The position numbers and the translations under genes are program-made. Shown piece after piece: positions 7,389 through 14,755 of a DNA stretch of 30,935 nt; position 1 is the stretch's first letter; each line of letters begins with the position of its first letter. Source of the DNA: SOIA01 sp964346585 (GTDB lineage: Bacteria; Acidobacteriota; Aminicenantia; Aminicenantales; Aminicenantaceae); NCBI GenBank assembly GCA_964346585.1, contig CAYFVQ010000142.1, positions 1-30,935 of the forward strand, in the 5' to 3' direction. The notes beneath the pieces are model-generated. The model was not told the origin of the DNA. It saw nothing but the letters and a program-made list of their open reading frames with translations, and searched no databases.

Positions 7389-8980
7389 AGGGACCGTCTC
7401 CTCACCCAGACTGTGATTCCAGAGACAAGGACAACTAGCGGGAGAATGATGACTGAGACAAAGAAGAGGAGTCGTCCCTGGGTGGCAGTGAGCTGGATTG
7501 TACGTGGTGAGGCTGTTTTAGCCTGGATGGAGATCAAGTCCGCTTCTTCAGCCAGCCAGTTGATGGTATTGAGGAAGAGATTCCCGTTGCCCGAGAGGTA
7601 ATAATACCGGTTCGTGGCAAAATCTGAATCTCCGAATACAGCCAGGCGGCCTTCCTGTGTCGGGCTTTCCTCTAATTCCTCTTCAGGGATGGCCTCTTTT
7701 TCTGCTTCACTTTCCTCTTCTGCTTTTTCCTCAGCTTCTTCTTCCTTGGGCTCCACAGTCACCACAGCGGCTATTGATATCGGGCCGGCCACATCTTTTC
7801 CTTCATCATAGGTGACTTCTTGTTCTGTCAGCTGCCGTTCTGACCAGGAGTTGGTGCTTGTTTTTGCCAGGATTGTTGCTGTCACTCCTGCAGGTTTATC
7901 CTCGGCCTCATTCACAGAGCGTGCAAACGGGAAAAAGGTGGCGAAATTGAATTTTTCGGTGATGGTGTGGAATTCGTATCCTGTCACAACAGGCATAAAA
8001 TAGTCTCCTCCCATAAGGCGCGAAACTCTGTCCACTATCAAATCGTCCTCCAGTTGAATGCCGTATTCGGCGATGAAGGACTTCAATCCTGGGGCGGTTT
8101 CCGGGTCGACCATGAAGAAAACGCGTCCTCCATTGTTGATGAAATTCCGGATGGTTTCCAATTCATTCGGGACCAGGTCTTTTTGAGCACCCGGGATAAC
8201 CAGCAAAGAGCAGTCCTCGGGGAAGTTATCCGCCAAAGCAAGGGGCAGTTTTTTGACTTCGTAGGCGAGTTTTTCCAACTCCTGCTTGGCTAGAGAATAG
8301 CCTCTCTCCTGGCTATCCTCAATGCTCGCCTCGCCATGTCCCTCGAGGAAATAGAGCACTTTTTTCCTCTCCCTGGAGACCTTGACGATGGCGTTGGTCA
8401 GGTCTTCTTCGTTTGAAGTTGTGATGCGGCTTTCCTTATCCCCGCTTTCCAGGATAGTGGTTCCATCCGTTGTGACATCGTATCTTTTCACCATCCCAGG
8501 ATTCTTGTCAGGGTCGATAAACTCAAATTTTATCTTTTTGGAGTGATAGGCATAGTTTTGAAGGAGATTTTCCATCTCGTTCTTGCGGAAATTCCCTTCT
8601 AGAAAAAAACTCTTGATATGAACATCATTTTTCAGGTTTTTGAGGACCTTGACAGATTGGTCTGAGAGACTGTGGAGTTTGGATTCGGTGAAGTCAAACC
8701 TGTGGTGATGCCGGGCAAAGAAATAATTGATAATCACCAGAATACCGATAACAAGGACCACGACAACGATCATGTTACCTGAATAGATGAAGGATCGACG
8801 TTTGAAGCCTTCTTTAAGGCTGGATATATTGAGGACAATGTAGGCAGCCAGAGCCGCCACTCCGACTATTCCGATGATGAGAGCGGTGGTTTTTTTATGG
8901 GGCCAGATTCTCAGGGATATTATTGAAATGAATATCAGGGCCAGCGCGATGTAATTCAAGTATTGTTTGATTTTTTCCAT
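7385..8980 (-). CDS. GldG-family ABC transporter auxiliary protein
   Basis: The start is ATG 8980, preceded by GGAGG at 5 nt; a frame from GTG 8992 is possible but overlaps the previous gene's stop and lacks a proper site. The 531-residue product has three N-terminal membrane segments (about 8-24, 32-49 and 68-86). A soluble GldG/ABC-transport-auxiliary domain follows, with the typical FDFTESKLHSLSDQS entry, FLEGHGE (a conserved hallmark) and NNGGRVFFMVDPE. There is a low-complexity Glu-rich linker (about 410-450, EEEAEEKAEEESEAEKEA), then GRLAVFGDSDFATN and a C-terminal membrane helix ending RRRSL. GldG proteins accompany ABC-2 exporters; in gliding Bacteroidota they are needed for motility, but outside that group the cargo is unknown. 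It lies 2 nt after the permease gene and overlaps the DUF4340-like gene by 4 nt. Confidence 0.92.
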   Translation of the reverse strand: MEKIKQYLNYIALALIFISIISLRIWPHKKTTALIIGIVGVAALAAYIVLNISSLKEGFKRRSFIYSGNMIVVVVLVIGILVIINYFFARHHHRFDFTESKLHSLSDQSVKVLKNLKNDVHIKSFFLEGNFRKNEMENLLQNYAYHSKKIKFEFIDPDKNPGMVKRYDVTTDGTTILESGDKESRITTSNEEDLTNAIVKVSRERKKVLYFLEGHGEASIEDSQERGYSLAKQELEKLAYEVKKLPLALADNFPEDCSLLVIPGAQKDLVPNELETIRNFINNGGRVFFMVDPETAPGLKSFIAEYGIQLEDDLIVDRVSRLMGGDYFMPVVTGYEFHTITEKFNFATFFPFARSVNEAEDKPAGVTATILAKTSTNSWSERQLTEQEVTYDEGKDVAGPISIAAVVTVEPKEEEAEEKAEEESEAEKEAIPEEELEESPTQEGRLAVFGDSDFATNRYYYLSGNGNLFLNTINWLAEEADLISIQAKTASPRTIQLTATQGRLLFFVSVIILPLVVLVSGITVWVRRRSL

Positions 8981-8982
8981 TT

Positions 8983-9750
8983 TTACCTCCACCTTCTGGA
9001 CTGGATCACAGAATGGGTGAGAAAGAGACCGAAGAAGATAAAGCTGAAGTAATAGACAATGTCTGTGGTATCCAGAATGCCTCGCGTCATGTCGTCAAAG
9101 TGCTGGAAAAATGAAACGTAGTTCAGAACATCGCTCCATATTCCACTCGCCGAGCCAGCTGCCCAATTCAGGATCCAGAAGAGGAGAAGAGCGCCAAAGG
9201 TCAACATGGCGGAGACAACCTGGTTTTCTGTGAGAGAGGAGAAAAAGATCCCGATGGCAATGAATGCTGCCCCCATCAGGAAGAGCCCCAGATATCCATT
9301 CAGGACTGGAGCGAATTCCGGATTTCCGTACGAAAATGTGAAGAGAGAAAGGATTCCTGTCAGAAGAAGCATCACGAGGAGCACAAAGAGGGAAGCGAAG
9401 AATTTGCCCAGGATGATCTGGTTTATTGTGATGGGAGATGTGTAGAGCAGTTCATCTGTCTGCCTTTTCTTTTCTTCGGCGAAGAGGCGCATGGTGAGAA
9501 GAGGAATCGTGAGAAGGAGTATGATGCTGATGTTGTGGAAGAGGGGAGAGTAGACCATTTGATTGATGTTGAGCTGCTGGAATGCCTCGGGGTATCTTGA
9601 GGCCTGCATAGAATAGGAGTTAAATCCCAAGATCATATTGTAGAAAAAGTATCCGACCAGCAACAGGAACACAGTGGTGACCACGTAGGCGATCGGGGAT
9701 GTGAAGTATGTTTTGACTTCCTTTTTGGATATCGCCCATATGTTTTTCAT
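8983..9750 (-). CDS. ABC-2 type permease (GldF-like)
   Basis: Start ATG 9750 is chosen because it overlaps the ATPase stop (ATGA) and follows AGGAGGAG by 8 nt; the roughly 110 residues upstream in the same open frame are only a shadow of the ATPase gene. The 255-residue protein begins MKNIWAISKKEVKTYF, the classic ABC-2/GldF opening, and shows about six membrane helices. A cytoplasmic loop (LLTMRLFAEEKKRQTDELL) matches the conserved coupling segment of this family. It should form the membrane channel for the ATPase encoded just upstream. The substrate cannot be read from sequence; family relatives export or extrude unidentified cargo or take part in gliding. Confidence 0.93.
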   Translation of the reverse strand: MKNIWAISKKEVKTYFTSPIAYVVTTVFLLLVGYFFYNMILGFNSYSMQASRYPEAFQQLNINQMVYSPLFHNISIILLLTIPLLTMRLFAEEKKRQTDELLYTSPITINQIILGKFFASLFVLLVMLLLTGILSLFTFSYGNPEFAPVLNGYLGLFLMGAAFIAIGIFFSSLTENQVVSAMLTFGALLLFWILNWAAGSASGIWSDVLNYVSFFQHFDDMTRGILDTTDIVYYFSFIFFGLFLTHSVIQSRRWR

Positions 9751-10673
9751 TGCTTCACTCCTCCTGAAATAGCGCTGAGATAGAGTTCTTCGATATTCAT
9801 GGCCAGAGGCCTCATCTCGATCAGCCCCAATTCTTTCTCCACGACTAGCTTTGTGATCTCGTCCCTTAGATCCTTTCCTTTGCCCCATTCGATGGTGAAC
9901 TCGTCGGCATCCTGAGAGATTTTGGCCACACCTGGGATTTTTCCCAAAAGCGATGGAATTTCCTTCCCATGTTTTCTGAGCTTTATGACCACTCCCTCCT
10001 TTTCTTTGAAAGAAGCGGTGAGCTCTTCCAGGGAGCCTGAAGCCATGAGGTTTCCTTCGTTGATGATGACCGCTCCGTCGCATGTCTGAGTCATCTCTGC
10101 AAGGATGTGCGTGGAGAGAAGAATAGTGTGTTCTCCTTTGAGAGACTTGATGAGCTTCCTGATCTCGATAATCTGGGCCGGGTCCAGACCAATGGTCGGT
10201 TCGTCCAGGATAAGAACCTGTGGGTCATGGATGAGAGCCTGGGCGATCCCCACTCGCTGCTTGAAACCTCTTGAGATATTCTTGATGAGCCTCCCTCTGA
10301 CCGATTCCAGCCCACTGATCTCGATGGATTTTTCGACGGCGTCTTTCCTTTCGGACGAGGGCGTTTGTTTGATCTCTGAGACGAAGTTCAGAAACGAATG
10401 GACTGTCATTTCAGGATAGAGGGGAAGCGTTTCCGGAAGATAGCCGATGTTTTTTTTGAGCTCGTCGGGCTGCTGGAAGACATCGAATCCGGCGACAGAG
10501 GCCTTGCCGTCAGTGGCAGCAAGATATCCAGTGAGGATTCTCATGGTTGTGGTTTTGCCCGCCGCGTTCGGTCCGAGAAGCCCCCAGATTTTTCCCTTTT
10601 CCACATTGAAACTTAAATCATTCACCGCCAACAATTCGCCGTATTTTTTAAAAAGATTCTCAACTACAATCAT
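9747..10673 (-). CDS. ABC transporter ATP-binding protein (GldA-like)
   Basis: The 308-residue ATPase has all motor motifs: Walker A GPNAAGKT (34-41), YLPET Q-loop variant (78-82), signature ISRGFKQR (133-140), Walker B VLILDEPT (153-160) and the switch histidine in STHIL (H189). The signature ISRGFKQR in place of LSGGQ is normal for the GldA/CcmA-like branch. A C-terminal extension of about 90 residues is typical of that branch too. The ATG at 10673 is preceded by AAAGGAGG at 11 nt. It is the first gene of a four-gene unit with 4-nt or 2-nt junctions throughout, so ATPase, permease, GldG-like and DUF4340-like proteins are probably made in step. ATP hydrolysis in the cytoplasm would drive the partner permease. 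Confidence 0.94.
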   Translation of the reverse strand: MIVVENLFKKYGELLAVNDLSFNVEKGKIWGLLGPNAAGKTTTMRILTGYLAATDGKASVAGFDVFQQPDELKKNIGYLPETLPLYPEMTVHSFLNFVSEIKQTPSSERKDAVEKSIEISGLESVRGRLIKNISRGFKQRVGIAQALIHDPQVLILDEPTIGLDPAQIIEIRKLIKSLKGEHTILLSTHILAEMTQTCDGAVIINEGNLMASGSLEELTASFKEKEGVVIKLRKHGKEIPSLLGKIPGVAKISQDADEFTIEWGKGKDLRDEITKLVVEKELGLIEMRPLAMNIEELYLSAISGGVKQ

Positions 10674-10789
10674 TATTCATCATCCTCCTTTGTTGGAGAG
10701 GTTTGAGAATGAGGTGGTACCTATTCTTTTTTATGATAAAAAAATACCAATCCTTGTGTGATTTCTATACTTCGCTCAAAATGACACAT

Positions 10790-10810
10790 AATTGGGGACA
10801 GTCCCCAATT
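10790..10810. repeat. Palindromic repeat, copy 1 (3' of argS)
   Basis: Perfect 10-bp arms AATTGGGGAC and GTCCCCAATT flank a central A. The element starts 28 nt after the argS stop codon. It is preceded at about 10770-10789 by a segment (CTTCGCTCAAAATGACACAT) resembling the one before copy 2 at 14045. The whole 10674-10838 spacer also holds the ATPase ribosome-binding site. Confidence 0.85.
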
Positions 10811-10838
10811 TTTCTCGTTTTATTTATTATTAACTCCA

Positions 10839-12776
10839 TCACATCAGTTCTGGTTGCGGGATTCCCATGAGAGAGAGCGCGCTATGGAGAACTTCTTTTA
10901 TGTAAAAAATAGTCAAGATGCGAATGTCTTTAATATCCTTGTTTTTCTCGGCTAGAATAGAGTAGAGATGGTAATAGGCATTGAACTTCTGCGAGAGGTT
11001 GAAAGCATATTTAGCCAGATGGGAGAATTCCAATGAGTAGATGGAATGGAGTACTTCTTCCTCAAGCTGGGAGGCATAAAAAACGACATCCCAGAAATCT
11101 GAAAGCTCTTTTTCATGCAATGCTTCCACTGGAAAATCTTCAGAGGAGAGAAGAGCTTGAAGGTCTTTCTCGTCAAAGCCTTCTCTTTCTTTCAGCTTTC
11201 GGAAGATGCTGTTGATCCGAACCAAGGTGTACTGGAGATAAGGGCCTGTTTCGCCTTCAAAATTCAGCGCCTCTTCGAAGTCAAAGACGATTAGGGAGTT
11301 CCTTGCAAATTTGAGCATGAAATAACGAAGAGCTCCGACTGCGATATTATGGGCGGTTTCTTTTTTAAGGGCAGCAGGAAGTTCTGGATTTCTTTTCTCC
11401 ACTTCGGCTAGAGCTTTGTCTTCAAGTCTGTCCAGAAGGTCGTCGGCTTTGACTCCGAGACCTTTTCTTCCGGAAACCTCGAGGAAATCCTTTCCCTTGT
11501 CTTCTTCCGAGATACTCAAGTCGAGCTCTTTTAGGCTCTTAGGGGACAGAGCCACCATCTCGTAATAGAAATGGATGGATTTTTCTGCTTGAGTTAGATA
11601 GTTCAGAGATTTGAGTCCCTGGACCACAATCTTCTGGAGATAGGCCTGTCTGGAGTCGATGACGTTGTAGACCTTGCTTCCTTTTCCGAATGGAGGAGCT
11701 TTGTGCGTTGATGCGTTTGTTGAGATCCAGATTGTTCTGCCGTTTTCCTCGGTAAAGGGCTCATAGTAGAAATCCTTTCCCAATAAGCCGAATTTCCAGA
11801 GCTGGTAAGCAATATCCTTTCCGACATAAGTAACGGTTCCATCTGAGCGGACTATGATTTTTTCTTTTTCCGCTTCTTCCTCGAGTCCCATTACCCAGCA
11901 GTCCTTGTTTATTCCGTCCTTCACAAATGAAATGGCCTTTTTCCCCTTTAATAGAGAAAACGCTTTTTCCCAGAATTTGAGATGAAGGATGGTGCTTTCA
12001 CAAGGAAGCATGTCATACGTCACTCCGATTCTACGCATAGTCTGGAGATGGGCTTTGATGATCTGGCGGGATAGATAAAATCCTATTTCATATTCGGGAT
12101 TTTTTCTTTCCTCGATTTTTTTAAGAATCTCGGACCTTCTTTTTTCAGCATCAGGATGGCTTTCGAAATAAGACGAAACCCGGGCATAAAGATCCCAGCA
12201 GTAATAATCGAATTTTTCCTTGATCTTTTTGATTTGAGACAGGTTCATTTGTTCCAAATCCATGAATCCGAAGACCACATCTGCCACCTGGACTCCCGTG
12301 TCATCGATGTAATTCTGAACCTCCACCCTTTCTCCTTTGTACCTCTGGCACCGGGCCAAGGTATCTCCCAAGCAGGCGTTGCGCAGATGTCCGATGTGCG
12401 CGGCTTTATTGGGATTGATGTTGGTGTGCTCGATGATGATTTTGTCTTCTTCGGATGAGAGGTCAGTTCGATCGAGAGTGTGGAGTTGGCGAGAGAAGAA
12501 ATTCTTCTTGTCTAAAAAGAGGTTGATGTAACCGGCTCCCGCAGCCTCTGCCTTCACAACACCCTCTAGGGGCAGGAGCAGAGGAATGATCTCCAATGCT
12601 AACTCTCTTGGTTGTCTTTTTAATTTTTTTGCCAGCTGGAAAGGAAAGGCCAGAGCTAAATCGCCGAATTTTTGCTGGGGAGAGTAGCCGATGTCGAGCT
12701 CAGAGGCTTTGAGAGGATACTTTTTTTTCAGTTTTTTCAGTATTTTTTCTTTTAAAGAAGCCTTGAGTTCAATCAT
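10839..12776 (-). CDS. argS: Arginyl-tRNA synthetase
   Basis: The enzyme attaches arginine to tRNA-Arg in the cytoplasm using ATP. The 645-residue protein has an N-terminal Add-1-like domain (1-90), the class I HIGH signature in NPNKAAHIGHLRNA (HIGH at 127-130), a following QNYIDDTGVQVADV segment diagnostic of ArgRS, and VSGRKGLGVKADDLLD (434-449), the ArgRS form of the KMSKS region. The C-terminal third is a DALR anticodon-binding domain, entered through GETGPYLQYTLVR (509-521) and ending MGIPQPELM. It is full length, slightly longer than the common 550-600 because of a longer catalytic insertion. It is transcribed away from gcvT; a perfect -10 box lies only 12 nt before the ATG and no Shine-Dalgarno sequence is seen. 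Confidence 0.96.
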   Translation of the reverse strand: MIELKASLKEKILKKLKKKYPLKASELDIGYSPQQKFGDLALAFPFQLAKKLKRQPRELALEIIPLLLPLEGVVKAEAAGAGYINLFLDKKNFFSRQLHTLDRTDLSSEEDKIIIEHTNINPNKAAHIGHLRNACLGDTLARCQRYKGERVEVQNYIDDTGVQVADVVFGFMDLEQMNLSQIKKIKEKFDYYCWDLYARVSSYFESHPDAEKRRSEILKKIEERKNPEYEIGFYLSRQIIKAHLQTMRRIGVTYDMLPCESTILHLKFWEKAFSLLKGKKAISFVKDGINKDCWVMGLEEEAEKEKIIVRSDGTVTYVGKDIAYQLWKFGLLGKDFYYEPFTEENGRTIWISTNASTHKAPPFGKGSKVYNVIDSRQAYLQKIVVQGLKSLNYLTQAEKSIHFYYEMVALSPKSLKELDLSISEEDKGKDFLEVSGRKGLGVKADDLLDRLEDKALAEVEKRNPELPAALKKETAHNIAVGALRYFMLKFARNSLIVFDFEEALNFEGETGPYLQYTLVRINSIFRKLKEREGFDEKDLQALLSSEDFPVEALHEKELSDFWDVVFYASQLEEEVLHSIYSLEFSHLAKYAFNLSQKFNAYYHLYSILAEKNKDIKDIRILTIFYIKEVLHSALSLMGIPQPELM

Positions 12777-12788
12777 TGTTGGCTTTTC

Positions 12789-12816
12789 ATTATAGCAAAT
12801 TTGCAGGTATGAACAA
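12789..12816 (-). promoter_or_regulatory. Predicted argS promoter with near-leaderless start
   Basis: On the minus strand TTGTTC (12816-12811) is separated by 16 nt from a perfect TATAAT (12794-12789). Only 12 nt lie between the -10 box and the argS ATG, so the transcript would begin about 5-7 nt before the start codon, and the sequence there (GAAAAGCCAACA) has no ribosome-binding site. Confidence 0.5.
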
Positions 12817-12886
12817 GACTTTAGATGGTTTTTCTTGCATCGGGAAAAATTATATGATAGTTAATAATTTTCACAGAGGGAATGCC

Positions 12887-13990
12887 ATGAAGCAAACACG
12901 CTTGAATTCCGCCCACAGAAAACTTGGTGGGAGGATGATTGAGTTTTTTGGCTGGGACATGCCTGTTGAGTACACCGGAGTCATTGATGAGCATATGGCT
13001 GTTCGGCAGAAGGCTGGACTGTTTGATGTGAGCCACATGGGAGAGATTATCATTTCCGGAAACCAGGCCCTTGATTTTGTGCAGCACCTGACTCCTAATA
13101 ATGCCTCTCGTCTGACTCCGGGAAAAGCGCAGTACTCTGCTTTGACCACCCCTGAAGGTACATTTGTGGATGACCTGCTTGTTTACTGCTTGAGTCTGTC
13201 TGAATACATGCTGGTTGTGAATGCGGCCAATTCGGATAAGGATTATGAGTGGATTATCAGCCACCAGGAAGGTTTCGATGTGCAAGCGGATAACAAGAGC
13301 GATGATTACACCCAGCTGGCTCTTCAAGGCCCGAAAGCGCTGGAAATCCTGCAGCCGCTAATCCACTTCAACCTTGAAGAGTTGAGCCCATTCGGATTTA
13401 ACCTCGCAAAGATTGAAGGAGAAAAAGTGTTGGTCTCTCGGACCGGTTATACAGGCGAGGACGGTGTGGAGATTTACACTTTATCGTCGAATCCTGAGAA
13501 GATATGGGATGCAATCCTGGAAAGAGGCAAAGACTTTGGTATTCTTCCTGTGGGGCTGGGGGCTCGGGATACTCTCCGTTTGGAAGCCAAACTCATGCTC
13601 TACGGAAACGATATCGATGAGACCACCACAGTCCTGGAGGCAGGACTGGGCTGGCTTGTGAAGTTCAAGAAAGGGGAATTCTTGGGCCGTGATGCTCTCC
13701 TTAAACAGAAAGAAGAGGGAATCAAAAGGAAAATTGTCGGGTTTGAGCTTGAAGGGAGAGGAATCGCCAGGTCTCACTATCCGGTCTTCATCAAGGGGGA
13801 AAAGGTCTCTGAAGTGACATCAGGCACCTTCTCTCCTTATTTGAAAAAAGCCATCGGATTGACGTATCTGCCGATAGAATATTCCGAAGAAGGAACAGAG
13901 TTCGAAGTGGGGATAAGAGATAATCAAATCAAAGCCCGGGTGATACCGACGCCTTTTTACAAAAGAGGCGAGACTGAATCTGGAGCATAG
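12887..13990 (+). CDS. gcvT: Glycine cleavage system T protein (aminomethyltransferase)
   Basis: GcvT takes the aminomethyl group from lipoyl-H-protein, releases ammonia and passes the one-carbon unit to tetrahydrofolate. The start is ATG 12887 (MKQTRLNSAHRKLGGRMIEF), 7 nt after GAGGG; a longer frame from 12776 would overlap the argS start and has no family similarity. The 367-residue length is normal. Hallmarks are FDVSHMGE (45-52), SRTGYTGEDGVEIY, GLGARDTLRLEA with the conserved Arg-Asp, and EAGLGWLVKF, followed by a C-terminal barrel domain (RSHYPVF...GTFSPYLKKAIGL). It is separated from gcvH by 335 nt carrying repeats and a promoter, so it is probably transcribed on its own. I saw no glycine riboswitch before it. 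Confidence 0.96.
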   Translation: MKQTRLNSAHRKLGGRMIEFFGWDMPVEYTGVIDEHMAVRQKAGLFDVSHMGEIIISGNQALDFVQHLTPNNASRLTPGKAQYSALTTPEGTFVDDLLVYCLSLSEYMLVVNAANSDKDYEWIISHQEGFDVQADNKSDDYTQLALQGPKALEILQPLIHFNLEELSPFGFNLAKIEGEKVLVSRTGYTGEDGVEIYTLSSNPEKIWDAILERGKDFGILPVGLGARDTLRLEAKLMLYGNDIDETTTVLEAGLGWLVKFKKGEFLGRDALLKQKEEGIKRKIVGFELEGRGIARSHYPVFIKGEKVSEVTSGTFSPYLKKAIGLTYLPIEYSEEGTEFEVGIRDNQIKARVIPTPFYKRGETESGA

Positions 13991-14010
13991 TTTGAACTGG
14001 ATTTATTCTT

Positions 14011-14131
14011 ATGAGATTGCCACGCTTCGTTCGCAATGACATATAATTGGGGACAGTCCCCAATTTTCACAGGCCTTACTTGAATTGATAAAGATAAGAA
14101 TGTCATGGCGAACAGGGTGATGCAATCTCAT
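14011..14131. repeat. REP-like inverted-repeat element 3' of gcvT
   Basis: ATGAGATTGCCACGCTTCGT at 14011-14030 (continuing to TCGCAATGAC at 14040) is mirrored by a diverged reverse complement at 14101-14131 (TGTCATGGCGAAC...GCAATCTCAT). The centre holds the 21-bp palindrome at 14045. The outer arm is the same sequence seen at 24459-24487 and 24563-24590. The element begins 20 nt after the gcvT stop. Confidence 0.75.
14045..14065. repeat. Palindromic repeat, copy 2 (3' of gcvT)
   Basis: It is identical to the palindrome at 10790-10810: arms AATTGGGGAC and GTCCCCAATT around a central A, again preceded by a TTCGYTCRMAATGACAYAT-type segment. The two copies flank the argS-gcvT divergent pair in the same orientation. 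Confidence 0.85.
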
Positions 14132-14190
14132 TTGAAAGATGCTTTTTATTCTTGATGAATGGCCATTCTGCGAGAGAAGTGAGATCTATC

Positions 14191-14228
14191 TGATTGAATA
14201 GATATTGACTGATTGAATAGATATTGAC
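14191..14228. repeat. Two 19-bp tandem repeats
   Basis: TGATTGAATAGATATTGAC occurs twice without a gap (14191-14209 and 14210-14228), with a partial third start (TAATTG). Each unit ends in TTGAC, and the second TTGAC is the -35 element of the predicted gcvH promoter. Confidence 0.9.
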
Positions 14229-14252
14229 TAATTGTGAATGTCTCTTTAATAT
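14224..14252 (+). promoter_or_regulatory. Predicted promoter of the gcvH-gcvPA-gcvPB-glyQ-glyS operon
   Basis: TTGACT (14224-14229), a 17-nt spacer and TAATAT (14247-14252) make a good sigma-70-type promoter. Transcription would start near 14259, leaving about 67 nt before the gcvH ATG at 14326. Confidence 0.6.
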
Positions 14253-14286
14253 TTATGACTTACTCAAAATTTATGACTTACTCAAA
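14251..14286. repeat. Two 18-bp tandem repeats over the predicted transcription start
   Basis: ATTTATGACTTACTCAAA is repeated exactly at 14251-14268 and 14269-14286. It overlaps the 3' edge of the -10 box and the predicted start point, a typical operator position; no known regulator motif is recognised. Confidence 0.85.
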
Positions 14287-14325
14287 ACTGCGGGCTGAAT
14301 ATCATCTATGAGTAAGGAGGAAAGA

Positions 14326-14712
14326 ATGTATCCTGATGACTTTTATTATTCGAAGGATCACGAGTGGATCCAAGTGAAGGGCGATACTGCCACTATGGGA
14401 ATTACGGACTTTGCACAGAAGCAGCTTGGAGATGTTGTTTTTGTTGAGTTGCCCAAAACAGGAACTCAACTGGAATTCCATCAATCCATAGGCGTCGTTG
14501 AGTCTGTGAAAGCGGTTTCAGATGTCTACTCCCCGGTTTCCGGAGAAGTGGTTGAAGTTAATGGAGAATTGAATGATTCTCCCGAACTTGTGAATCAGGA
14601 CCCCCATGGAAAAGGGTGGTTTATTCGCCTCAAGATAAAAGATGAAACGGAATTCGAGAAGCTGATGTCAGCGGATGAATATGAAAAATTCTTGGAGGGA
14701 ATTGAAGAATAA
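14326..14712 (+). CDS. gcvH: Glycine cleavage system H protein
   Basis: GcvH is the lipoylated carrier that shuttles the aminomethyl intermediate between the P, T and L proteins. ATG 14326 is chosen because AAGGAGG lies 5 nt before it; an in-frame ATG at 14308 would put that ribosome-binding site inside the coding sequence. The 128-residue length is normal. The opening MYPDDFYYSKDHEWIQVKGD and the lipoyl-attachment region GVVESVKAVSDVYSPVSGEV, with Lys62 as the expected lipoylated residue, are diagnostic. The conserved HGKGWFIRLKI-type segment follows near residue 95. It is first in a five-gene unit with gcvPA 43 nt downstream. No lipoate ligase or dihydrolipoyl dehydrogenase gene is in the window. 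Confidence 0.97.
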   Translation: MYPDDFYYSKDHEWIQVKGDTATMGITDFAQKQLGDVVFVELPKTGTQLEFHQSIGVVESVKAVSDVYSPVSGEVVEVNGELNDSPELVNQDPHGKGWFIRLKIKDETEFEKLMSADEYEKFLEGIEE

Positions 14713-14755
14713 TCCTTCTTCAATCAAATGAAATAAAGCAAGGGCCATCCAGCCA

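Larger units (their letters stand above)
13991..14325. other. Repeat-rich spacer between gcvT and gcvH
   Basis: No gene lies here. From left to right there is an inverted-repeat element (14011-14131) enclosing palindrome copy 2 (14045-14065), two 19-bp tandem units (14191-14228), a strong promoter (14224-14252), two 18-bp tandem units over the predicted transcription start (14251-14286), and the gcvH ribosome-binding site AAGGAGG (14314-14320). Confidence 0.75.

Noticed and set aside
9751..10083. N-terminal extension of about 110 residues on the ABC-2 permease
   Set aside because: It overlaps the ATPase gene on the same strand in another frame; the ATG at 9750 overlaps the ATPase stop and starts the conserved family sequence.
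12776..12886. N-terminal extension of GcvT
   Set aside because: It would overlap the argS start codon, has no family similarity, and ATG 12887 follows a GAGGG site and the conserved N-terminus.
12777..14325. Glycine riboswitch controlling gcvT or gcvH
   Set aside because: Neither the 110-nt nor the 335-nt upstream region shows the conserved glycine aptamer core; the second is filled by simple repeats and a promoter.
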